5,087 nucleotides of DNA from Lachnospiraceae bacterium (GTDB taxonomy: Bacteria > Bacillota_A > Clostridia > Lachnospirales > Lachnospiraceae): assembly GCA_017390645.1 (NCBI GenBank), contig JAFPAZ010000302.1, forward strand, positions 1 through 5,087. The letters are read 5' to 3'. A program made the translations under genes and the position numbers. How positions within the stretch are numbered: the stretch's first letter is position 1; every line of letters begins with the position of its first letter. Below, piece by piece: positions 1 to 5,054 of this stretch. Under the pieces are notes generated by a model. It saw only the letters and a program-made list of their open reading frames with translations, did not search any database and was not told the origin of the DNA.

Positions 1-1101
1 ACCGGTAGTATAAGAAATAGCCTGAGAACCTACTTCTTTGTAGCATTCTTCATGGTCACAGACATTATAAATATAATAAGTCTTATCCTGCCCATCCTTC
101 TTTCCTGTAAAAATACAACCAATGTTTGTCTTTCCCTTGGTACGTGGTCCCAAGGTAGCAGGGTCTGGAAGTAATTCTTTTAAAAACTGAATTGGAACGA
201 TTTCCTTTCCTTCATAAAGCACTGGTTCCGTAGAAAGCATTCCTACATTTTCAAGGCATTTCATATGAGTAAGATAGCTTTGTCCAAAGGTCATAAAGAA
301 ACGAATTCTCTTAACATCCGGTATGTTCTTTGCCAAAGATTCGATTTCCTCATGGTGCAATAAATACATATCCTTTTTTCCTACTTCTTGGAAATCATAT
401 TCTCTATGAATGCTCATTGCCGGAATCTCAACCCATCTTCCATCTTCCCAATAACTTCCCGGTGCAGAAACCTCTCTTAAATTAATTTCCGGATTAAAAT
501 TGGTGGCAAAAGGATAACCATGATCCCCACCATTACAATCCAGAATGTCAATGGTATCAATGGTATCAAAATGATGCTTTAAGGCATATGCACAGTAAGC
601 CTGAGTTACTCCCGGGTCAAATCCAGAACCAAGCAATGCTGTAAGTCCTGCTTTTTCAAATTTCTCTTTGTATGCCCATTGCCAGCTATAATCAAAGTAA
701 GCAGAAAATCCTTCTTCTTTGCAGCGTTTTTCATAGATTTCTCTCCACTTAGGCTCATTGATGTCTTCCGGTTCATAATTGGCAGTGTCCATATAATTTA
801 CTCCGCAAATCAGACAGGCATCCATAATGGTTAAATCCTGATATGGAAGGGCGATATTCATTACCAGTTCCGGTTGATACTCCCTAATTAACTCTACAAG
901 CTGATTTACATCATCTGCATCCACCTGGGCAGTGGTAATTTTCGTACTAGTTTTTCCTTCCAGCTTCTTTGCTAATTCATCACATTTTGATTTTGTTCTG
1001 CTTGCAATACAGATTTCTGTAAAGACCTCACTAACCTGACAACATTTCTGAATGGCAACAGACGCCACTCCTCCACAACCTATAATTAAAACTCTACTCA
1101 T
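1..1101 (-). CDS. Carboxynorspermidine/carboxyspermidine dehydrogenase (saccharopine dehydrogenase family), C-terminus cut by window edge
   Basis: Family role: NADPH-dependent condensation of aspartate beta-semialdehyde with a diamine (putrescine or diaminopropane) to carboxyspermidine or carboxynorspermidine, which a PLP decarboxylase then converts to the triamine; cytosolic. Seen: 367 codons are open from ATG 1101 to the left edge, so only a short C-terminal part should be missing. The N-terminus has a Rossmann nucleotide-binding loop (VLIIGCGGVAS, residues 4-14) and an ASRT segment (33-36) whose Arg suits NADP(H). Family-typical blocks follow: NIALPYQDLTIMDACL (82-97), MDTANYEP (104-111), WQWAY (140-144), LLGSGFDPGVT (156-166) and GGDHGYPFATNFNPEI (191-206). 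The start is supported by an AGAGGA ribosome binding site (1111-1116). The gene begins 21 nt after the speB stop, so it is co-transcribed. Alternative: close homologues use agmatine instead of putrescine (carboxyaminopropylagmatine route), which fits the speA/speB context. The family is clear; the exact amine substrate is not. Confidence 0.93.
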   Translation of the reverse strand, partial: MSRVLIIGCGGVASVAIQKCCQVSEVFTEICIASRTKSKCDELAKKLEGKTSTKITTAQVDADDVNQLVELIREYQPELVMNIALPYQDLTIMDACLICGVNYMDTANYEPEDINEPKWREIYEKRCKEEGFSAYFDYSWQWAYKEKFEKAGLTALLGSGFDPGVTQAYCAYALKHHFDTIDTIDILDCNGGDHGYPFATNFNPEINLREVSAPGSYWEDGRWVEIPAMSIHREYDFQEVGKKDMYLLHHEEIESLAKNIPDVKRIRFFMTFGQSYLTHMKCLENVGMLSTEPVLYEGKEIVPIQFLKELLPDPATLGPRTKGKTNIGCIFTGKKDGQDKTYYIYNVCDHEECYKEVGSQAISYTTG

Positions 1102-1122
1102 GTTTCAATTTCCTCTCTTTCT

Positions 1123-1995
1123 CTACTTTCCCAAAAGACTTAACAGTAACTCTCTTAACACTTTTCCTGCTGTTGCAGTAGAAACTCCTGTGGTATCCAG
1201 CATTGGTGCAAGTTCGTTCACATCTGCTGCCACCACATTGGTCTGACTTACCAGTAACATGGCGTTTAATAATTCCATAAAGCTGACTCCCCCTGCCTCC
1301 GGAGTTCCGGTTCCAGGAAAGATTGAAGGGTCAAGACAATCCAAATCAATGGTAAAATACACCGGCACCTTCTTTTCTTTTAACTCTGTTACCAATTCCG
1401 AAAGCCCGGAAAAATCAAATTTATGCATATCAGTATGCTGACCGGCGAATCGAAATTCCTCCCTGTCCCCACTTCTAATACAAAACTGATGAATTCTTCC
1501 ATCACCTAAAAGTTCATGACAACGCCTCATAACGCAGGCATGGCTTAAGGATGCCCCCAGATAATCTTCTCTTAAATCTGCATGTGCGTCGAAATGTATA
1601 ATATGTAAATCCTTCCATTCCTTCACTGCTGCTCTCACCGCTCCCAGTGTTACCAGATGTTCTCCTCCGATTAAAACCGGAAGTTTTCCATGATTTATGA
1701 TAAGTGAAGCCCTTTCTTCAATCTCTTTTAAGGCATATTCAGAACTTCCAAAACAAAGTTCTAAATCTCCACTATCAAAAATCTTGTAATCCGTCAAATC
1801 TTTATCCTGATAAGGGCTATATGTTTCCAAACCAAAACTCTCATGTCTCATGGCAGCAGAACCAAATCTTGCCCCAGGACGAAAGCTTGTGGTGGAATCA
1901 AAAGGGGCACCAAAAAGTACAATCGCTGCTTCTTCGAAAGACGCATCACAACCAATAAAAGTTTCTACATTTTGCAATAATATTTCTTCCTTCAT
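1123..1995 (-). CDS. speB: Agmatinase / agmatine ureohydrolase (arginase family)
   Basis: Hydrolyses agmatine to putrescine and urea with a binuclear manganese centre in the cytosol. The 290-residue length is normal for the family. All six expected metal ligands are present: H113 in the GGEH motif (110-113), D136, H138 and D140 in DAHAD (136-140), and D217 and D219 in TIDLDCLDP (215-223). Other family blocks are GAPFD (29-33), RPGARFGSAAMR (39-50), the LSHACVMRR substrate-side segment (150-158), GTGTPEAGG (228-236) and DVNELAP (258-264, with E262). ATG 1995 is fixed by a perfect AAGGAGGTGG site, and this ATG follows the speE stop codon with no intervening base, so the two genes are probably translationally coupled. 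With speA upstream it completes arginine to agmatine to putrescine. Alternative: such SpeB proteins can act on N1-aminopropylagmatine and give spermidine directly; sequence alone does not separate the two. Confidence 0.93.
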   Translation of the reverse strand: MKEEILLQNVETFIGCDASFEEAAIVLFGAPFDSTTSFRPGARFGSAAMRHESFGLETYSPYQDKDLTDYKIFDSGDLELCFGSSEYALKEIEERASLIINHGKLPVLIGGEHLVTLGAVRAAVKEWKDLHIIHFDAHADLREDYLGASLSHACVMRRCHELLGDGRIHQFCIRSGDREEFRFAGQHTDMHKFDFSGLSELVTELKEKKVPVYFTIDLDCLDPSIFPGTGTPEAGGVSFMELLNAMLLVSQTNVVAADVNELAPMLDTTGVSTATAGKVLRELLLSLLGK

Positions 1996-2847
1996 TTATT
2001 CCACCTCCTTTAACATTTCTTCCAAAAATGCTGGAAGATAAAAAGCACCTTTATGTAACCTTGTGGTATAATATCTGGTTCTTAAATTCAGGCTGTTCCA
2101 TCTTTCACTGTCCTGATCATCGATCGGATGATATTTTTTACTGGCAAACCCAAACAGCCAGTATCCTGCTGCATAAGTAGGAATGTGAGCCTGATAAACA
2201 CGGCAGATAGGAAATGTACTTGCAATTCTTCCATGACTTCTTTTCATGGCACTGGCATCTTCTTTGTAAAAAGGACTTCCCTGCTGGTTTACTAAAATTC
2301 CATCCGCTTTTAGAGCCTTATAACAATTTCCATAAAACTCCTTTGTGAATAAACCTTCCGCCGGACCAAAAGGGTCATTGGAATCCACAATAATTAAATC
2401 ATAGACATCTTCGCATTTTCGGATAAACTTTAATCCATTTTCAAAATAAATGTTTACCCTTCGGTCATCCAGACGGCTGGCATTTTCCGGCAAATAACTT
2501 CTACATGCCTTAATAACTTCCTCATCCATTTCTACTAAATCAATTCGTTTGATAGTCTCATATCTGGTGAGTTCATGTACCACTCCGCCATCTCCGGCAC
2601 CAATTACCAGTACCTTTTTCACATTAGGATGAACTGCCATAGGTACATGGACAATCATTTCATCATAAATGAATTCATCTCTTTCCGTAAGCATGATATT
2701 TCCATCCAAAGATAACACCCTGCCAAATTCCACAGAATCAAAAACATCTATTCTTTGATAATCACTTTGCACCGAATACAATTGTTTATTAATCCTAAGA
2801 CTAAGCTTTACATCCGGTGTATGATGTTCACTAAACCATAATTCCAT
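1996..2847 (-). CDS. speE: Polyamine aminopropyltransferase (spermidine synthase)
   Basis: Transfers the aminopropyl group of decarboxylated S-adenosylmethionine to an amine acceptor, classically putrescine to give spermidine; cytosolic. 283 residues, a usual length. An N-terminal beta domain (about 1-65, with VLSLDGNIMLTERDEFIYHE-like spacing at 44-63) precedes a Rossmann methyltransferase-type fold. Seen: nucleotide loop VIGAGDGGVVHE (81-92), acidic residue for the ribose in VEMD (105-108), the catalytic-loop motif VDSNDPFGPAEGLF (154-167, D155 and D158), the acceptor loop HIPTYAAGYWLFGF (221-234) and the C-terminal TRYYTTRLHKGAFYLP (257-272). Compared with Bacillus SpeE as I recall it, GAGDGG replaces GGGDGG, NQQGSPF (187-193) replaces an AQTDNPW-like segment, and PTYAAGYW replaces PTYPSGLW, so acceptor preference could differ. 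ATG 2847 is preceded by GAGGAG (2854-2859). No speD is visible in the window. Agmatine as acceptor is an alternative. Confidence 0.93.
   Translation of the reverse strand: MELWFSEHHTPDVKLSLRINKQLYSVQSDYQRIDVFDSVEFGRVLSLDGNIMLTERDEFIYDEMIVHVPMAVHPNVKKVLVIGAGDGGVVHELTRYETIKRIDLVEMDEEVIKACRSYLPENASRLDDRRVNIYFENGLKFIRKCEDVYDLIIVDSNDPFGPAEGLFTKEFYGNCYKALKADGILVNQQGSPFYKEDASAMKRSHGRIASTFPICRVYQAHIPTYAAGYWLFGFASKKYHPIDDQDSERWNSLNLRTRYYTTRLHKGAFYLPAFLEEMLKEVE
2001..2010 (-). promoter_or_regulatory. speB ribosome binding site embedded in the end of speE
   Basis: AAGGAGGTGG is a near-perfect anti-16S match. It forms most of the last codons of speE (Lys-Glu-Val-Glu, then TAA), and the speB ATG follows the TAA with no gap. 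Terminating speE ribosomes would be placed on the speB start, which suggests coupled and roughly equal synthesis. Confidence 0.85.
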
Positions 2848-2857
2848 TTCTATCTCC

Positions 2858-2917
2858 TCATTTCGTTATCCTACTTGCAAAATCACCCAATTCATTGAAA
2901 GAATTGGCAACTTTCAT
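2858..2917 (-). CDS. Possible 19-codon reading frame directly before speE
   Basis: From ATG 2917 the frame reads MKVANSFNELGDFASRITK and ends in TGA, whose bases are the start of the TGAGGAG region that forms the speE ribosome binding site. The frame's own ribosome binding site is weak (GATGGA, about 3 nt before the ATG). It could be a translational coupling or leader peptide, or chance. An in-frame stop lies nine codons upstream of the ATG, so it is not an extension of a longer gene. Function unknown. Confidence 0.2.
   Translation of the reverse strand: MKVANSFNELGDFASRITK
2887..2907 (-). repeat. Inverted repeat upstream of speE
   Basis: CCAATTC (2887-2893) and GAATTGG (2901-2907) are perfect inverted arms of 7 bp around a 7-nt loop, about 40 nt before the speE ATG. 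No T-tract follows in the direction of transcription. It may be a second stem-loop in the intercistronic RNA or an operator-like site. Confidence 0.35.
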
Positions 2918-2960
2918 AATTCCATCTTTTGTTTCTTTTCACTTTCTTTTTCCAAACCTC

Positions 2961-2990
2961 AACGATTCACGACATAACTTGTAAACCGTT
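2961..2990 (-). other. Hairpin just after speA in the speA-speE gap
   Basis: The minus-strand RNA forms a 10-bp stem, AACGGUUUAC (2981-2990) with GUGAAUCGUU (2961-2970), around a 10-nt loop, starting 10 nt after the speA stop codon. Two pairs are G-U here and would be A-C mismatches on the other strand, so it belongs to the operon transcript. No T-tract follows, so a processing, stability or partial-termination role is more likely than full termination. Confidence 0.45.
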
Positions 2991-3000
2991 ACTAGCGTGG

Positions 3001-4464
3001 CTAAATATCCAGTACATTCAAATTCTCTATTTTCGCATCCTGAGGTCCCGTCATCTGACAGCCCTTCTCATGTGCATAAGAAATATATTTTAAAATATCC
3101 GCTGTAATCTTTTCTCCCGGTGCTAAAATAGGAATTCCAGGAGGATAACACATTACAAATTCACTACAGATATGTCCTTCTGTTTCCATAATCGGAAGAC
3201 TCTTCTTCGGAGCATAAAATGCCTCCTGCGGACTTGCCACCACAATTGGTTCAATGTATTCCTGCGTCATAAGGCCGGAAGGGTCTCCTTTAAATCTTCT
3301 TCTGATTTCTGCCAAGGCACTTACCAGTCTCTCCACTTCCTGTACTCTGTCTCCAATGGATAAATATGCCAATATATTTCCTAAATCACCGAATTCAATC
3401 TGGATATCATATTCATCTCGTAACATATCGTAAACCTGAATACCTGCAAGACCTACATCTAATGTATGTACACTAAGCTTGGTAGGATCAAAATCAAATA
3501 CCGCATCTCCGTCTATTAACTCTCTTCCAAAAGCATCATAATCGCCAATGGCGTTGATTTCCTCCCTTGCATACTCCGCTAAGTCTTGTACCTGTTTAAA
3601 AATTTTCTTTCCTCGAAGGGCCAGATTACGTCTTGAAATATCAAGACTGGACATTAAAAGATAACTTCCTGAAGTGGTCTGGGTCAGATTTATAATCTGT
3701 CTTACATAACCCGGATTTACATTTTTTCCAGTAAGAAGTAGGCTGGATTGTGTCAAACTTCCACCACTTTTGTGCATAGATACTGCTGCCATATCTGCTC
3801 CCGCTGCCATGGCAGATATGGGAAGATTGTCTCCGAAATAAAAATGTGTACCATGAGCCTCATCTGCCAGACAAAGCATTCCTGCGTCATGTGCCATTTT
3901 TACAATGGCTTTTAAGTCAGAACAGATTCCATAGTACGTAGGATTGTTTACCAGTACTGCCACTGCATTTGGATGCTCCTTGATGGCATTTGCCACCTGT
4001 TCCCGTTTCATACCAAGGGCGATTCCAAGACGTTTATCTACTTCCGGATTTACATAAACCGGAATTGCTCCATTTAGTACCAAAGCGTTAATCACACTTC
4101 GATGTACATTTCTTGGAAGAATAATTTCATCGCCACGTTTACAGGCAGTAAGAACCATGCTTTGTACTGCACTGGTAGTTCCACCCACCATAAGAAAGGC
4201 ATTTTCAGCGCCAAAAGCTTCCGCTGCAAGAATCTCAGCTTCTCTTATGACAGAAACCGGATGACAAAGATTATCCAAAGGTTTCATGCTGTTTACATCT
4301 ACCCCGATACATTGCTGCCCCAAAAATTCTGTAAGTTCAGGATTTCCTCTTCCTCTCTTATGTCCAGGCACATCAAAAGGAACCACCCTCATTTGTCTGA
4401 ATTCTTCAAGAGCCTCGTAAATAGGCGCTCTTGACTGGTCTAACTGTTTCATCCTTTCTTCCAA
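3001..4464 (-). CDS. speA: PLP-dependent arginine decarboxylase (Orn/Lys/Arg decarboxylase family, Bacillus SpeA type)
   Basis: Decarboxylates arginine to agmatine, the entry step of this cluster; cytosolic, fold type I PLP enzyme. 487 residues, matching the short Bacillus/Clostridium SpeA class and much shorter than enterobacterial inducible decarboxylases, which carry an extra N-terminal wing domain. Seen: VPGHKRGRG (32-40), PLP phosphate loop MVGGTTSAVQ (92-101), NPTYYG (174-179), DEAHGTH (201-207, with D201 for the pyridine nitrogen), Schiff-base lysine K232 in SMHKSGGSLTQSS (229-241), and the C-terminal signature MCYPPGIPILAPGE (438-451). The start is TTG at 4464: GGGAGGA lies 9 nt upstream, and an in-frame TGA sits two codons before the TTG. 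The ATG at 4452 has no well-spaced site. Neighbouring speB and speE make arginine the likely substrate, but lysine or ornithine specificity cannot be excluded from sequence. Expression probably depends on the long leader upstream. Confidence 0.92.
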   Translation of the reverse strand: MEERMKQLDQSRAPIYEALEEFRQMRVVPFDVPGHKRGRGNPELTEFLGQQCIGVDVNSMKPLDNLCHPVSVIREAEILAAEAFGAENAFLMVGGTTSAVQSMVLTACKRGDEIILPRNVHRSVINALVLNGAIPVYVNPEVDKRLGIALGMKREQVANAIKEHPNAVAVLVNNPTYYGICSDLKAIVKMAHDAGMLCLADEAHGTHFYFGDNLPISAMAAGADMAAVSMHKSGGSLTQSSLLLTGKNVNPGYVRQIINLTQTTSGSYLLMSSLDISRRNLALRGKKIFKQVQDLAEYAREEINAIGDYDAFGRELIDGDAVFDFDPTKLSVHTLDVGLAGIQVYDMLRDEYDIQIEFGDLGNILAYLSIGDRVQEVERLVSALAEIRRRFKGDPSGLMTQEYIEPIVVASPQEAFYAPKKSLPIMETEGHICSEFVMCYPPGIPILAPGEKITADILKYISYAHEKGCQMTGPQDAKIENLNVLDI

Positions 4465-4472
4465 TGCTCAAG

Positions 4473-4479
4473 TCCTCCC
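4473..4479 (-). promoter_or_regulatory. speA ribosome binding site (decides the TTG start)
   Basis: GGGAGGA sits 9 nt before TTG 4464, good spacing, but 21 nt before the alternative ATG at 4452, too far. It also lies only two bases after the stop codon of a possible 38-codon leader reading frame. Confidence 0.8.
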
Positions 4480-4481
4480 GT

Positions 4482-4598
4482 TTATTCTAAAAGTCTCATC
4501 AACAAATCATCTGTCTGAGTGGAAAACACATCAGACTGACAGATATAAAAAAGAAAAGCAACGTATTTATAAAATACGCTGCTTGAAACGTCAAACAT
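4482..4598 (-). CDS. Possible 38-codon leader reading frame overlapping the terminator
   Basis: Reading from ATG 4598 gives MFDVSSSVFYKYVAFLFYIC, then a more polar half ending in DDLLMRLLE and a TAA. An AGGA lies 8 nt upstream of the ATG; a second in-frame ATG two codons earlier is too close to it. The frame passes through both arms of the terminator and the hairpin after it. It stops two bases before the speA ribosome binding site. The first half is hydrophobic, with five aromatic residues in about ten positions. An open frame of this length can arise by chance in AT-rich DNA, and part of its composition is forced by the hairpin and T-tract. Function unknown. Confidence 0.25.
   Translation of the reverse strand: MFDVSSSVFYKYVAFLFYICQSDVFSTQTDDLLMRLLE
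4509..4544 (-). other. Hairpin between the leader terminator and the speA start
   Basis: ATCTGTC (4509-4515) pairs with GACAGAT (4538-4544), and TGA plus GTG continue the stem against TCA and CAC around an A-rich loop (minus-strand UUUUC, 4522-4526). GACT (4534-4537) is then bulged. A competing register pairs GTCTGA (4513-4518) with TCAGAC (4531-4536). No T-tract follows on the minus strand, so it is not a terminator; it could affect ribosome access or message stability. Confidence 0.5.
4547..4584 (-). terminator. Intrinsic terminator inside the speA leader
   Basis: The minus-strand RNA has a 13-bp stem, AAGCAGCGUAUUU (4572-4584) with AAAUACGUUGCUU (4556-4568), and a 3-nt loop. One pair is G-U in this RNA but would be C-A on the other strand, so the structure belongs to the minus transcript. 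It runs into a T-rich tract, TTTTCTTTTTTAT (4545-4557). It lies about 80 nt upstream of the speA start and downstream of the promoter, so read-through is needed for operon expression. Confidence 0.8.
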
Positions 4599-4774
4599 TA
4601 CCATAATCCTGTATCAACCCATCCCTTGCCACTGTAATGCAATAAAGTGACAAAACAAAAATCTATTCTACCAAAGAAATGGATTCCTCAGATACTTCTA
4701 TTTATAATAAATTCAGAGTCTATATAGCAATCATTACTTTTACTACTCTTATTGACTGTTTCACAAGTCAGCGC
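4576..4774 (-). promoter_or_regulatory. Candidate antiterminator: long-range pairing of 4752-4774 with 4576-4594
   Basis: In the minus-strand RNA, all 19 nt of 4576-4594 can pair with 4752-4774, with three bulges in the upstream arm (1, 2 and 1 nt). Eighteen pairs are Watson-Crick and one is G-U. The downstream arm takes up 9 of the 13 nt of the terminator's 5' stem, so the two structures exclude each other. The upstream arm is otherwise locked in two local hairpins (4753-4770 and 4770-4782). Regulation would come from what stabilises those local hairpins. The interval given spans most of both arms; the full outer arm ends are 4774 and 4576, and 4595-4751 is enclosed. Confidence 0.6.
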
Positions 4775-4862
4775 TATGCGCTATTCGGTTTATAAGAAAC
4801 CAACTTATAAAATTTGAGCTTTTAACTCAATCAATAAGGCAACTAAGTTGCCAATCGGCAGT

Positions 4863-4904
4863 GGACCCGGCTGTCCGTATGGCCTTGACTCTTACGAGTG
4901 GTCC
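4863..4904 (-). other. Compact GC-rich RNA domain near the 5' end of the leader
   Basis: In the minus-strand RNA, GGACC (4900-4904) pairs with GGUCC (4863-4867). Inside are ACUC-GUAA-GAGU (4888-4899), a 4-bp hairpin with a GNRA tetraloop, and a second arm GGC/GCC (4882-4884 with 4869-4871). The domain is clearly richer in GC than the surrounding leader. A three-way-junction shape of this kind would suit a ligand- or protein-binding domain, but I recognise no known class. Confidence 0.4.
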
Positions 4905-4958
4905 CTAATAATTGTTATAAGAAAAACTCTAAATCATCTTTTTTCTTAAACTTTTGTT

Positions 4959-4987
4959 AGAATATCATAGTATGAAAGTCTTGTCAA
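4959..4987 (-). promoter_or_regulatory. Sigma-A-type promoter for the speA leader and operon
   Basis: The -35 element TTGACA (4982-4987) is a perfect consensus. After exactly 17 bp comes the -10 element TATTCT (4959-4964), preceded by TG and one base, which makes it an extended -10. Transcription should begin near A4952, giving a 5' leader of about 490 nt before speA. No comparable promoter was seen in the other gaps of the cluster. Confidence 0.8.
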
Positions 4988-4995
4988 TAAATATC

Positions 4996-5029
4996 TTTTG
5001 CCGGAACAGATTTCTCTATCCCGGCAAAA
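4996..5029 (-). terminator. Hairpin, probable terminator of the gene upstream of the cluster
   Basis: TTTTGCCGG and CCGGCAAAA form a perfect 9-bp stem. In the minus-strand RNA it extends by GAU/GUU and AGA/UCU to about 15 bp closed by a GAAA tetraloop. The GAU/GUU part uses two G-U pairs that would be mismatches on the plus strand, which assigns it to a leftward transcript. It lies 25 nt after a possible stop codon (5055-5057) and ends just before the speA promoter. The following tract is only moderately T-rich (GATATTTATT), so termination efficiency is uncertain. Confidence 0.5.
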
Positions 5030-5054
5030 TTTACTTTAAGACCCTCATTATTTT

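Larger units (their letters stand above)
4465..4952 (-). promoter_or_regulatory. Long structured 5' leader of speA, candidate terminator/antiterminator riboregulator
   Basis: This stretch of about 490 nt lies between the predicted start site and speA and holds no convincing protein-coding gene. It contains consecutive local hairpins: a GGACC/GGTCC-closed GC-rich domain (4863-4904), GGCAAC-loop-GTTGCC (4838-4852), TTGAG/CTCAA (4814-4830), GGTTT/AAACC (4787-4801), AGCGC/GCGCT (4770-4782) and TGACTGT/ACAAGTCA (4753-4770). Near its 3' end are an intrinsic terminator (4547-4584) and a further hairpin (4509-4544). A long-range complement to the terminator 5' arm is also present. The layout is that of a transcription-attenuating leader. 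I looked for lysine, SAM, TPP, purine, glycine, FMN, guanidine-I and T-box consensus elements and saw none. Alternatively the first 405 nt or so could be an independent small RNA. The sensed signal is unknown; arginine, agmatine or a polyamine is a guess from context. Confidence 0.6.

Noticed and set aside
551..568. Perfect tandem repeat of ATGGTATCA in the dehydrogenase gene
   Set aside because: It encodes Asp-Thr-Ile twice within FDTIDTIDILD. The segment has the same length as I recall in homologues, so it looks like coincidence, not an expansion.
1052..2041. Several plus-strand open frames of about 60-85 codons opposite speB
   Set aside because: They lie antisense to a gene with intact catalytic motifs, lack ribosome binding sites and show composition typical of antisense reading. 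They are shadows.
2848..3000. Internal promoter or full terminator between speA and speE
   Set aside because: No -35/-10 pair with acceptable spacing was found on the minus strand, and neither hairpin is followed by a T-tract.
3172..4434. Plus-strand open frames of 63 and 110 codons opposite speA
   Set aside because: speA is fully supported by motifs along its whole length. The antisense frames have no recognisable domain or ribosome binding site.
4465..4952. T-box leader, lysine, SAM or other standard riboswitch
   Set aside because: The conserved T-box sequence is absent before the terminator, and the consensus cores of the common riboswitches that I could recall were not found by eye. Only a covariance-model search would settle this.
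4547..4952. A known housekeeping RNA of about 400 nt (RNase P RNA, tmRNA)
   Set aside because: The size and the promoter-to-terminator layout would fit, but the conserved RNase P core and the tmRNA ends were not seen.
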